Source of the DNA: Halanaeroarchaeum sp051744605
GTDB taxonomy: Archaea; Halobacteriota; Halobacteria; Halobacteriales; Halobacteriaceae
Direction of reading: 5' to 3'
Assembly (NCBI GenBank): GCA_051744605.1
Contig: JBNJDE010000052.1
Span: forward strand, 1 to 14,698
DNA: 14,698 bases
Shown: piece after piece, positions 1 through 6,717 of the stretch
Numbering within the stretch: the first letter of the stretch is position 1
Layout of the letters: every line of letters starts with the position of its first letter
Position numbers and translations under genes: made by a program
The notes under the pieces: model-generated
Told to the model about the DNA's origin: nothing
The model's input: only the letters and a program-made list of their open reading frames with translations
The model's database searches: none

Positions 1-447
1 CTCGGCCAGGGTTCTCGTCGGCCCGTGCCCCTCGGCGTGGTGGTCGTGGTCCTCGTCCCCGTGCTCGTGGCCATCTTCCCCGCGGTCGTGCTCGTGGCCA
101 TCTTCCCCGCGGTCGTGCTCGTGACCATCTTCCCCGCGGTCGTGCTCGTGGCCGTGGGTGTGGCCGTGGTCGTGTTCGTCGCTCTCGTGGTCGTGTGCAT
201 GGTCGTGGCCGCCCTCGTGTGTCTCGCTGTGGTGGCCACGATGGCCGTCGGCCGCCGTCTCCGTGTACTGCACCGAGACCGTCGTGGCCTCGATGCCGTT
301 CCTGTCCACGGTCTCGACGACGTACCTGACGGGCAGGACGGCTTCGACGGGGGCCAGCGCCGATCGGTCGGCGCCCGCCGCGAGCAGCGCCCCGAGCAGC
401 ATGTCGCCGCTGGCACCCATCCGGCCGTCCACGGCAAGCGTTCGCAT
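1..447 (-). CDS. larC: LarC, nickel-insertion protein of NPN cofactor synthesis (N-terminal 149 residues, 3' end outside window)
   Basis: LarC inserts nickel into the bis-thiocarboxylated pyridinium nucleotide, the last step of nickel-pincer nucleotide (NPN) synthesis. The visible part starts MRTLAVDGRMGASGDMLLGA, the typical LarC (DUF111) N-terminus with its GASGDM motif. Residues about 69-141 form a low-complexity insert with 24 His among many Asp, Glu and Gly. Part of it is a 9-residue repeat (DRGEDGHEH) encoded by a 27-bp tandem repeat. The frame stays open from the ATG (447-445) to base 1, so the C-terminal domain lies outside the window. The start is chosen because the family N-terminus begins exactly there. 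The gene is divergent from larB across 85 bp. The His-rich segment probably binds or stores nickel (inference), as in other His-rich nickel chaperones. Identification is strong; whether the whole gene is intact cannot be seen. Confidence 0.9.
   Translation of the reverse strand, partial: MRTLAVDGRMGASGDMLLGALLAAGADRSALAPVEAVLPVRYVVETVDRNGIEATTVSVQYTETAADGHRGHHSETHEGGHDHAHDHESDEHDHGHTHGHEHDRGEDGHEHDRGEDGHEHDRGEDGHEHGDEDHDHHAEGHGPTRTLAE
61..150. repeat. 27-bp tandem repeat inside larC (3 full copies plus a partial)
   Basis: Units lie at 61-87, 88-114 and 115-141, and a partial fourth starts at 142. The first two are identical and the third differs by one base (G to A at 124). Because the unit is a multiple of three, copy-number change keeps the larC frame and adds or removes nine residues (DRGEDGHEH on the minus strand). 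This is a likely site of length variation between strains. Confidence 0.9.
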
Positions 448-509
448 CGAGGGGACATGGGAGCCCCGGGCGAAAAAGGCTCGCGTTCCCGGGGGCGGTT
501 GGTTTTTCC

Positions 510-525
510 CTCCGGCTGGCCGGAG
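510..525. promoter_or_regulatory. Inverted repeat upstream of larB, candidate operator or SD-masking hairpin
   Basis: A perfect 7-bp inverted repeat with a 2-base centre (CTCCGGCTGGCCGGAG) ends 7 bases before the larB ATG, in the 85-bp gap shared with larC. Its right arm contains GGAG, which could act as a Shine-Dalgarno element for larB, so a hairpin in the mRNA would cover it. It could instead be a protein site controlling both divergent genes. In GC-rich DNA such a palindrome can also occur by chance. No convincing TATA box was seen in this gap. Confidence 0.3.
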
Positions 526-532
526 AGATAGC

Positions 533-1270
533 ATGGACATCCAGGAGCTACTCGAGGCCGTCGCCGCGGGGGAGCGAACCGTCGAGGAGGCGCGACGGGC
601 CCTCGACGGGTACACGCGCGTCGACGACTTCGCCCGGCTGGACACCGGGCGGGCCGACCGGGCGGGCATCCCGGAGGTGGTGCTGGGGGAGGGCAAGTCC
701 ACCGACCAGCTCCGGGCGATCGCCGAGTCGTTCCTCGACGACCGGGGCCACGTCGTCCTCACCCGGGTGGACGACGCGGCGGTCGAATCGCTCGCCGCCC
801 TCGCCGACGAGTCCGACTGGTACCCGGACTCGAACGTCCTCGTGCTCCGAACTGCCGTCTACGAACCGCCGGAGTGCGAGGGGACGGTCGCGGTCGTGTC
901 GGGCGGAACGTCGGACGTGCCGGTCGCCGAGGAGGCGGCCGTGACGGCCCGCGAGATGGGCTGTACGGTCGAGACGTACTACGACGTCGGCGTCGCGGGG
1001 ATCCACCGCGTTCTCTCCGAAGCCGATGCGCTGGCGGCGGCCGACAGCATCGTCGTGGCGGCGGGTCGGGAGGGCGCGCTGCCGACGGTGGTCGCCGGAC
1101 TCGTCGACGTCCCGGTCATCGGTCTCCCGGTGTCCATCGGCTACGGACACGGTGGGGACGGGGAGGCCGCGCTCGCCGGGATGCTCCAGTCGTGCACCGT
1201 GCTCTCGACGGTGAACATCGACGCCGGCTTCGTCGCCGGCGCGCAGGCGGCACAGATCGCGCGGAACTGA
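533..1270 (+). CDS. larB: LarB, pyridinium-3,5-biscarboxylic acid mononucleotide synthase
   Basis: LarB carboxylates the nicotinate ring of nicotinic acid adenine dinucleotide and hydrolyses the phosphoanhydride, the first committed step to the NPN cofactor. The 245-residue product matches the family's usual length of about 250. It has the typical N-terminus (MDIQELLEAVAAGERTVEEA) and a C-terminal half related to PurE/AIR carboxylase, with a GTSDVPVAEEA motif at about 125-135. A conserved Cys at 221 (MLQSC, followed by VNIDAGF) corresponds to the Cys that forms the covalent substrate adduct in characterised LarB. The frame is open further upstream, but that extension is antisense to larC and low in family similarity, so the ATG at 533 is chosen. 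It is divergent from larC and convergent with larE, with 9 bases between the two stop codons. Confidence 0.92.
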   Translation: MDIQELLEAVAAGERTVEEARRALDGYTRVDDFARLDTGRADRAGIPEVVLGEGKSTDQLRAIAESFLDDRGHVVLTRVDDAAVESLAALADESDWYPDSNVLVLRTAVYEPPECEGTVAVVSGGTSDVPVAEEAAVTAREMGCTVETYYDVGVAGIHRVLSEADALAAADSIVVAAGREGALPTVVAGLVDVPVIGLPVSIGYGHGGDGEAALAGMLQSCTVLSTVNIDAGFVAGAQAAQIARN

Positions 1271-1279
1271 GGAATTCGA

Positions 1280-2098
1280 TCACTCCTCCTCGCCGTCCGG
1301 ACTGACGCTGCCGGTGCGGTAGCCTTCGAGGTCGAGCGCGACCGCGTCGAAGCCGGCGGCGCGAACGTGCTCGTCCGCCGCCCGGGCGAATTCGGGATCG
1401 AGGGCGGCGTCGAGTTCGTCCGCACCGATCTCGATGCGGGCGAAGCCGTCGTGGTCGCGCACGCGGAACTGGTCGAATCCCCAGTCGCGGAGGAACTGCT
1501 CGGCTTCCTCGATGCGGGTGAGTCGCTCCTCGGTCACTTCCTGCCCGGTCGGGATACGCGAGGAGAGACACGCCATCGAGGGCTTCTCGGCGACGGTGAG
1601 GTCGTACGCCCTCGCGATCTCCCGGACCTGTTCTTTCGTGACGTCGTGGGCGAGTAGCGGCGAGTAGGCCTCCTGCTCTTCGACCGCCCGGAGGCCGGGT
1701 CGGTGCCCGCCGCTGGCGTCGCTGGCGTTCGTCCCGTCGCAGACGGTGTCGATGCCCAGGTCGCGGGCGGCCTCGTATAGTTCGCCCAGGCGCATCGTCC
1801 GGCAGTGGTAACACCGTTCCTCGTCGTTCGCGACGAATCGCTCGTCGTCGAGTTCACTGAACGAGACGCGTTCGTGGCGGATGCCGATCTCCCGTGCGAC
1901 CCGTTCTGCCGCCTCGCGTTCGGCCGCCGGGAGGGTCTCGCTCGTCGCCGTCACCGCGACGGCATCGTCGCCGAGGGCGTCGTGGGCGAGGGCGGCGACG
2001 ACGGCGGAGTCGACACCGCCGCTGAAGGCGACCACTACTCCGTCTCGGCTACGGAGGTCGGCCCGGATGTCGCGGACGGTGTCGGCGATGTCACCCAT
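1280..2098 (-). CDS. larE: LarE, ATP-dependent sulfur transferase of NPN synthesis, probable iron-sulfur type
   Basis: LarE adenylates the carboxylates of the LarB product and converts them to thiocarboxylates. The 272-residue protein has the N-type PP-loop SGGVDS at 26-31 and family blocks CDGTNASD (about 120-127) and EKPSMACLSSRIPTGQEVT (about 171-189). The Cys in ACLSSR (177) matches the sacrificial Cys of Lactobacillus LarE. A CYHC pair at 96-99 gives three conserved cysteines, the pattern of LarE proteins that hold a [4Fe-4S] cluster and can use external sulfur instead of consuming their own Cys. It lies 68 bp downstream of two same-strand enolase-superfamily genes and could be the last gene of that operon; only a weak promoter-like stretch is visible in the gap. 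The short acidic tail is typical of haloarchaeal proteins. Confidence 0.92.
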   Translation of the reverse strand: MGDIADTVRDIRADLRSRDGVVVAFSGGVDSAVVAALAHDALGDDAVAVTATSETLPAAEREAAERVAREIGIRHERVSFSELDDERFVANDEERCYHCRTMRLGELYEAARDLGIDTVCDGTNASDASGGHRPGLRAVEEQEAYSPLLAHDVTKEQVREIARAYDLTVAEKPSMACLSSRIPTGQEVTEERLTRIEEAEQFLRDWGFDQFRVRDHDGFARIEIGADELDAALDPEFARAADEHVRAAGFDAVALDLEGYRTGSVSPDGEEE

Positions 2099-2166
2099 CG
2101 GTCGTGGTCGCTATGGGCGAGACGGCCCTAACGGTTTCCCTCGAAACGGTCGTCGCCCCGAACGCC

Positions 2167-3384
2167 TCAGAAGCAGTCCGTCCCCTCGAGACAGTGCTCG
2201 CGGGCGACCGATTCGTCGAGTTCGATGCCGAGACCGGGCGTCTCGGGGACCTCGATGTAGCCGTCCTCGATGAGCGGTTCGTCGCGGGTGTGGAGGTCGT
2301 CCCACCAGTCGACCTCGAGGGCGTGGAACTCCAGGACGTCGAAGTTCGGGATGGCCGCGCCGAGGTGGACCATCGCCATCGTGCCGATGGGGCTGGTGAC
2401 GTTGTGTGGCGAGAGGGGCATGTACTGCTCTTCGGCCCGGTCGGCGATGCGCTTCGTCTCGGCGAGGCCACCCACCGTCGAGGGGTCGGGCGTCACGATG
2501 TCGACGCCGTGGTCGTAGATGAGTTCCGAGAGTTCGTGGACGCGAAAGCGGTTCTCCCCGGTCGCGATGGGGGTGCTGGTCGAGCGGGTGACTTCCTTCT
2601 GGGCCCGCATGTTCTCGGGCGGGATGGGGTCCTCGAGCCACATCAGGTCGTAGGGCTCGAGCTTCGTCGCGAGTCGCTTGGCGCTCTCGGTCGAGTAGTC
2701 CCAGTGGCAGTCGAAGGCCAGGTCGACGTCGTAGCCGATCTCGTCGCGAACGGCCTCGACGATGTCGACTTTGTACTGGATGGCCGCGTTGGAGACCCGA
2801 CCGTTGTAGGGGTCGGGGTCGTTGTCCATCGGGAGGTCGAGGTCGAACTTGAGCGCCGTGAAGCCCATGTCGACGACCTGGGCGGCGGCGTCGGCGTAGG
2901 CCGCTGGGGTGTAGGCCTCGTCGTCGGCGTACTCGGTGAACCCGTCCTCGACCTGGTAGGCCTCGCCGGCGTGGACGTCGGCGTAGATGCGGACCTCGTC
3001 GCGGAACTTGCCGCCGAGGAGCTGGTAGATGGGGACGTCGAGGACCTTGCCGGCCACGTCCCAGAGCGCGAACTCGATGCCCGAGGCGGCGGTGACGACC
3101 TTGCCGGTCGTGCCGCCGTGTCCCGACATCTCCTGGACGATCCGGCGAAACAGGCGCTCGACGTCGAGGGGGTTCTCGCCGATGAGGAAGCGCTTGGTGT
3201 ACTCGACGATCTCGGGGACGCCACCGCCGCGGTAGGCCTCGCCGATGCCGGTGACGCCGGCGTCGGTCTCGATTGTGATCAGGTTCCACTCGAAGTTGCC
3301 CTCGACGACGCACGTCTTGATGTCCGTGATGGCGACGTCGCGGTCCGGTGCTCGGTTCGTCGTGTGATTGGCGTAATCTCTCAT
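2167..3384 (-). CDS. Mandelate racemase/enolase-superfamily enzyme, likely aldonate (sugar-acid) dehydratase
   Basis: This 405-residue protein has both enolase-superfamily domains: an N-terminal capping domain (about 17-140) and a (beta/alpha)7-beta barrel. Expected metal ligands are D225, E251 (LEDP) and E277 (GEN). A D300/H327 dyad (TPDPS, SPHN) marks the mandelate-racemase subgroup. K179-x-D181 (KFD) replaces the K-x-K base motif, and D225-x-H227 resembles galactonate/mannonate-type dehydratases, in which that His takes part in catalysis. Family knowledge therefore favours syn- or anti-dehydration of an aldonate to a 2-keto-3-deoxy acid; the exact sugar acid is unknown. The ATG overlaps the stop of the upstream paralogue by one base (TAATG), implying translational coupling. 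The frame runs further upstream, but that part only overlaps the upstream gene. Confidence 0.85.
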   Translation of the reverse strand: MRDYANHTTNRAPDRDVAITDIKTCVVEGNFEWNLITIETDAGVTGIGEAYRGGGVPEIVEYTKRFLIGENPLDVERLFRRIVQEMSGHGGTTGKVVTAASGIEFALWDVAGKVLDVPIYQLLGGKFRDEVRIYADVHAGEAYQVEDGFTEYADDEAYTPAAYADAAAQVVDMGFTALKFDLDLPMDNDPDPYNGRVSNAAIQYKVDIVEAVRDEIGYDVDLAFDCHWDYSTESAKRLATKLEPYDLMWLEDPIPPENMRAQKEVTRSTSTPIATGENRFRVHELSELIYDHGVDIVTPDPSTVGGLAETKRIADRAEEQYMPLSPHNVTSPIGTMAMVHLGAAIPNFDVLEFHALEVDWWDDLHTRDEPLIEDGYIEVPETPGLGIELDESVAREHCLEGTDCF

Positions 3385-4487
3385 TAGTAGCTGAAGTGTT
3401 CGACTGCGTCGTCGTCGATCGGGACGCCGTGTCCGGGCGTGTCGGGTAGCTGGATGACGCCGTCCGCCGGTTCGAGCGGTGTCTCCACGACGTCGTCGAA
3501 GGCCTTGACGTCCATGTCGCGGTAGAAGTACTCGATCCAGAGGCCGTTCTCGATGGCGCCGACCAGCGAGGAGTGGAGGTTCCAGTTGTAGTGTGGCGCG
3601 ATGGGAACGTCGTAGGCGGCGGCGTAGTGGGCGATCTTGAGCCACTCCGTGATGCCACCACAGACGGTCGCGTCGGGCTGGAGGATGCTCGCCGCGCCGC
3701 TGTCGAGCAGCCGGGCGAAGTTGTGCCGCGTCCCCTCGAGTTCACCCGTCGCGACCGGGTACGAGAGGCCGTCGTTGACCGCGGCCATCGTCTCGACGCG
3801 GTCGATCATGACCGGTTCCTCGATGAAGTACGGGTCGTACGGCTCGAAGGCCCGCCCGGCCCTGAGCGCCTCCGTGGTGGTCGGATAGACGCCGTTGGCG
3901 TCGAGGAGGAGCGTCGTGTCGTCGCCGATCTCGTCCCGAACGGCGGCCACGCGCTCGACCTCCTCGTCGACCGATAGCCGACCGATCTTCATCTTGACGA
4001 CGTCGTGACCCTCGTCGAGGTACCGTCGCATCTCCCCGCGAAGCGCCTCGTGACCCTTCTCGTCGCGGTAGTAGCCACCGCTCGCGTACGCGGGTACCTC
4101 GTCCGTGTAGCCACCGAGGAGTTTGTAGAGCGGTTCGTCGGCCGCCTTCGCCTTCACGTCCCAGAGGGCGATGTCGACCGTGGAGATGGCCCGCAACAGG
4201 AGGCCCGTTCGACCGATCTGGATGGTCCCCTCGTACATCCTGTCCCAGAGTCGTTCGGTGTCTCGGGGATCCTCGCCGACGACCATGGGCGCGAGCAGCG
4301 ATTCGACCGCTTCCGCGATGAGCGGTGCCCCTTCGTAGCCGAGCGAGTAGCCGACGCCCTCGATACCGTCCGTGGTCCGGACGTAGGTTATCGCGTGGTC
4401 GCGATACTCGATCGTCCGGTTGGAGAAGGAGACTGGCGTCTCGAGTGGGAGCTTTACCGGGATCGATTCGACCGATTCGATTTCCAT
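3384..4487 (-). CDS. Mandelate racemase/enolase-superfamily enzyme with complete MR-type active site
   Basis: The 367-residue product is close in length to mandelate racemase and has the full MR-subgroup set in nearly the same numbering: K165-x-K167 (KMK), metal ligands D196 (LLDANG), E223 (FIEEP) and E249 (GE), the D272/H299 dyad (QPDATVCGG, APHYN) and E319. Such enzymes remove the alpha proton of a 2-hydroxy carboxylate and then racemise, epimerise, cycloisomerise or dehydrate it. Related members act on galactarate, talarate, fuconate and similar acids. The start at 4487 fits the beginning of family similarity and lies 24-30 bases from a TATA-like element on the minus strand. It is first in a minus-strand unit, with its stop overlapping the next start, and it is divergent from the LarA homologue. 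The presence of two unlike MR-type enzymes suggests two steps or two substrates. Confidence 0.86.
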   Translation of the reverse strand: MEIESVESIPVKLPLETPVSFSNRTIEYRDHAITYVRTTDGIEGVGYSLGYEGAPLIAEAVESLLAPMVVGEDPRDTERLWDRMYEGTIQIGRTGLLLRAISTVDIALWDVKAKAADEPLYKLLGGYTDEVPAYASGGYYRDEKGHEALRGEMRRYLDEGHDVVKMKIGRLSVDEEVERVAAVRDEIGDDTTLLLDANGVYPTTTEALRAGRAFEPYDPYFIEEPVMIDRVETMAAVNDGLSYPVATGELEGTRHNFARLLDSGAASILQPDATVCGGITEWLKIAHYAAAYDVPIAPHYNWNLHSSLVGAIENGLWIEYFYRDMDVKAFDDVVETPLEPADGVIQLPDTPGHGVPIDDDAVEHFSY

Positions 4488-4510
4488 GGAGGAGAGCGGT
4501 GATATTGCCT

Positions 4511-4517
4511 GATAAAT
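4511..4517 (-). promoter_or_regulatory. TATA-like box for the minus-strand enolase-superfamily operon
   Basis: On the minus strand this reads ATTTATC, centred about 27 bases before the ATG at 4487. The spacing fits a leaderless or very short-leader haloarchaeal transcript. It shares the 88-bp intergenic region with the promoter of the LarA homologue. Confidence 0.5.
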
Positions 4518-4540
4518 GTTCACATTCCTGGGGCGGCCGG

Positions 4541-4550
4541 ATAGTTTTAC
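4541..4550 (+). promoter_or_regulatory. TATA-like box for the LarA-family gene
   Basis: The sequence ATAGTTTTAC is AT-rich in a GC-rich setting and is centred about 30 bases before the ATG at 4576, which suits a leaderless transcript. No Shine-Dalgarno sequence precedes that ATG. The divergent arrangement with the box at 4511-4517 would allow one regulator to control both directions, but no clear shared operator was seen. Confidence 0.5.
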
Positions 4551-4575
4551 ACTGCTCTGCGGCCTGTGGTTCGTC

Positions 4576-5874
4576 ATGGACTTTCCGGCCCGCGAATCCG
4601 TCGAGGGACTCATCGACCCCCTCCCGCTCCCCGAGTTCACGCGCATCGCGTACGAACCCGAGACGACCGCCCTGGACGACGTCGCGGCGATCGCCCGCCG
4701 CGAGGTCGAGGCGCTCCCGTTCGACGACCTCGACCAGGGTGATACCGTCGCCATCGGGGTGGGGAGTCGCGGTATCGACAACCTCGTCGAGATCACCAGC
4801 ACGGCGGTGGCGACCGTTCGGGACCGCGGATACGAACCGGTGGTGGTGCCGGCGATGGGGAGCCACGGTGGGGCGACCGACGCGGGCCAGCGAGACGTCC
4901 TCGAGCACCTCGGCATCGACGAAACGACCGTCGACGCCCCGATCGACGCCCGGATGGACGCGACGCAGGTCGGCGAGGTGACCGTCGGGGAGACGGCGAT
5001 GCCGGTCTTCTTCTCGACGGCCGCCCTGGAGGCCGATGGCGTCGTCGTGATCAATCGCGTCAAGGCCCACACCAACTACTCCGGGCGCTTCGAGAGCGGT
5101 CTCACGAAGATGACCGTCGTCGGTCTGGGCAAACAGCGGGGCGCGAAAACGTTTCACTCGACCGCCATCGCCGAGGGATACGAGGAGACCCTCGAAGCGG
5201 CTCTCGACGTCATTCTGGACGCCGCACCGGTGCTGGGTGGGGTCGCCCTCGTCGAGAACTTCCACGAGGAGACCGCGCTCGTCGAGGCGATCCCGGCCGC
5301 GTCGTTCACCGACCGCGAACCCGCACTGCTCGAGCGGGCATACGAGGAGATGGCCACCCTGCCCGTCGACGATATCGATCTGCTCGTCGTCGACGAGATC
5401 GGCAAGGACATCTCGGGGGCCGGGATGGACACCAACGTCATCGGGCGGTACCGCGTCCTGAACGCGCCGGACCCTGAAACGCCGGCCATCAAACTCATCT
5501 ACGTCCGTGGCCTCTCCGAGAAGACCAGTGGCAACGGGAACGGCATCGGTCTCGCCGACGTGACCCGGCAGGCGGCCATCGACCAGATCGACCTCGAGAA
5601 GGTCTACGCCAACGCGATCACGAGCGGGTCGCTCGCGAAGGCCAAACTGCCGGTCGTGGCGCCCGACGACGAGATAGCGCTGCGCGTCTCGCTCGCCTCG
5701 CTCGGCGGGTACGATCCCGAGACGGTCCGGGTGGTCTGGATCGAGAACACCCAGGACCTGGGCGAACTCGTCGTCTCCGACGCCGTCCTTTCGGACCTCC
5801 CGGCCGCCGCGACACCCGTCGAGGCGGTCTCGGTCACCTTCGAGGACGGTACCGCGATGCGTTCTACGGACTGA
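4576..5874 (+). CDS. LarA-family (DUF2088) nickel-pincer 2-hydroxyacid racemase/epimerase homologue
   Basis: LarA enzymes use the NPN cofactor for hydride-transfer racemisation or epimerisation at a 2-hydroxy carbon. The 432-residue product (LarA is about 424) shows GSHGGATDAGQ at 96-105, NRVKAHTNYSGRFESGLTKM at 160-179 and KTFH at 191-194. I align H97, H165, K178 and H194 with LarA H108, H174, the NPN-linked K184 and the nickel ligand H200; the 16-residue Lys-to-last-His spacing is identical. The substrate-binding SDxTRP block of lactate racemase appears replaced by GVGSRGIDN at 61-69, so the substrate is probably not lactate. Known LarA homologues include malate and phenyllactate racemases and, as far as I recall, a D-gluconate 2-epimerase. 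The larB, larE and larC genes nearby supply the cofactor. The ATG at 4576 is preferred to 4516, which lies upstream of the TATA-like element. Substrate unknown. Confidence 0.85.
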   Translation: MDFPARESVEGLIDPLPLPEFTRIAYEPETTALDDVAAIARREVEALPFDDLDQGDTVAIGVGSRGIDNLVEITSTAVATVRDRGYEPVVVPAMGSHGGATDAGQRDVLEHLGIDETTVDAPIDARMDATQVGEVTVGETAMPVFFSTAALEADGVVVINRVKAHTNYSGRFESGLTKMTVVGLGKQRGAKTFHSTAIAEGYEETLEAALDVILDAAPVLGGVALVENFHEETALVEAIPAASFTDREPALLERAYEEMATLPVDDIDLLVVDEIGKDISGAGMDTNVIGRYRVLNAPDPETPAIKLIYVRGLSEKTSGNGNGIGLADVTRQAAIDQIDLEKVYANAITSGSLAKAKLPVVAPDDEIALRVSLASLGGYDPETVRVVWIENTQDLGELVVSDAVLSDLPAAATPVEAVSVTFEDGTAMRSTD

Positions 5875-5900
5875 GTGTCGTCGATTGCCCCAACGCCAAG

Positions 5901-5906
5901 TATTTC
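5901..5906 (+). promoter_or_regulatory. TATA-like box upstream of the SDR gene
   Basis: TATTTC lies about 27 bases before the ATG at 5932, in the 57-bp gap after the LarA-family gene. It could give the SDR-FAH unit its own leaderless promoter, although read-through from the LarA-family gene is equally plausible. Confidence 0.35.
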
Positions 5907-5931
5907 CCGTCTCACTCCGCTTTGACGCGGT

Positions 5932-6717
5932 ATGGACTTCCAGATAGCTGGCAATGCAGCGCTCGTAACGGCTTCTTCGAGTGGTCTCGGCAAGGCGTCG
6001 GCGAAAGCGCTCGCGGCCGAAGGCGTGGACGTCGTGATCAACGGCCGCGACGAAGAGCGACTGGCCGAAGCGAAAGCCGAGGTCGAAGCGGTCGCGACCG
6101 GCGAGGTCGTCGCCCAGGCTGGCGACCTGACCGACCCCGACGACATCGAGACACTCGTCGACCGGACCGTCGAGGAATTCGGCGGGATGGATCACCTCGT
6201 AACCAGCGCCGGTGGCCCCCCGTCCGGCGCGTTCCTGGACACCGACGACGACGACTGGTACCAGGCCTACGACCTCCTCGTGATGAGCGTCGTTCGCCTG
6301 GCGCGGGCGGCGGAACCGCACCTCCGCGAGGGAGAGGGCACCATCGTGAACATCACCTCCCGGAGCGTGAAAGAGGCCATCGAGAACCTCGTGCTCTCGA
6401 ACTCGGTCCGCATGAGCGTCATCGGCCTCGAGAAGACGCTCTCTCAGGAGTTCGCCCCCGAGATCCGCGCGAACGCGGTGCTCCCCGGCCCGCACGAGAC
6501 CCAGCGCATCAAGGATCTCGTCGACCAGGCCGTCGAGCGGGGCGACTACGACACCTACGAGGAGGGCCTGGCCGACTGGGCCGGCAACCCGCTCGACCGC
6601 ATCGGCGATCCGATGGAACTCGGCAACACGGTCGCCTTCCTCTCCTCGCCGAAGTCCGGATTCATCAACGGAACGGCCATCCCCATCGACGGGGGCGCCA
6701 CCGGGTCGAACCTATGA
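5932..6717 (+). CDS. Atypical short-chain dehydrogenase/reductase-like protein lacking the catalytic Tyr-Lys pair
   Basis: The 261-residue protein has a full SDR Rossmann fold. The nucleotide loop TASSSGLG is at 13-20, a TSAGG motif (usually NNAG) at 91-95, the catalytic-position Ser at 143 (NITS), and a PG segment followed by a C-terminal IDGG typical of SDRs. In the Y-x-x-x-K position I read S156 and R160 (LSNSVRMSVIGLEK), so the usual Tyr proton donor and Lys are both missing. By context it would be the dehydrogenase oxidising a 2-keto-3-deoxy acid before cleavage by the FAH-family protein, as in diketo-hydrolase sugar-acid routes. The altered active site makes this uncertain, and a different chemistry is possible. 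Its stop codon overlaps the start of a 21-codon ORF (ATGA). Confidence 0.82.
   Translation: MDFQIAGNAALVTASSSGLGKASAKALAAEGVDVVINGRDEERLAEAKAEVEAVATGEVVAQAGDLTDPDDIETLVDRTVEEFGGMDHLVTSAGGPPSGAFLDTDDDDWYQAYDLLVMSVVRLARAAEPHLREGEGTIVNITSRSVKEAIENLVLSNSVRMSVIGLEKTLSQEFAPEIRANAVLPGPHETQRIKDLVDQAVERGDYDTYEEGLADWAGNPLDRIGDPMELGNTVAFLSSPKSGFINGTAIPIDGGATGSNL

Noticed and set aside
61..150. Short regular repeats that might suggest a CRISPR array
   Set aside because: The repeats are contiguous without spacers and lie in frame inside larC.
158..532. N-terminal extension of LarB
   Set aside because: The extension is antisense to larC and low-complexity. LarB similarity begins at the ATG at 533.
2099..2166. 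Promoter or hairpin upstream of larE
   Set aside because: The AACGGT motifs are direct, not inverted, and no clear TATA box was found. Only a weak element could be argued.
2104..3387. 427-codon plus-strand open frame opposite the first MR-type gene
   Set aside because: The translation is a Val/Asp/Gly/Arg-rich mirror of the real gene and shows no family motif.
3385..3645. Longer N-terminus for the first MR-type protein
   Set aside because: It would only re-read the 3' part of the upstream paralogue in another frame. The enolase capping domain begins after 3384.
3742..6495. Very long open frame (917 codons) on the minus strand antisense to the LarA-family and SDR genes
   Set aside because: It is rich in Arg, Asp and His with no recognisable domain, which is typical of GC-rich antisense frames. 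The plus-strand genes across it have clear family motifs.
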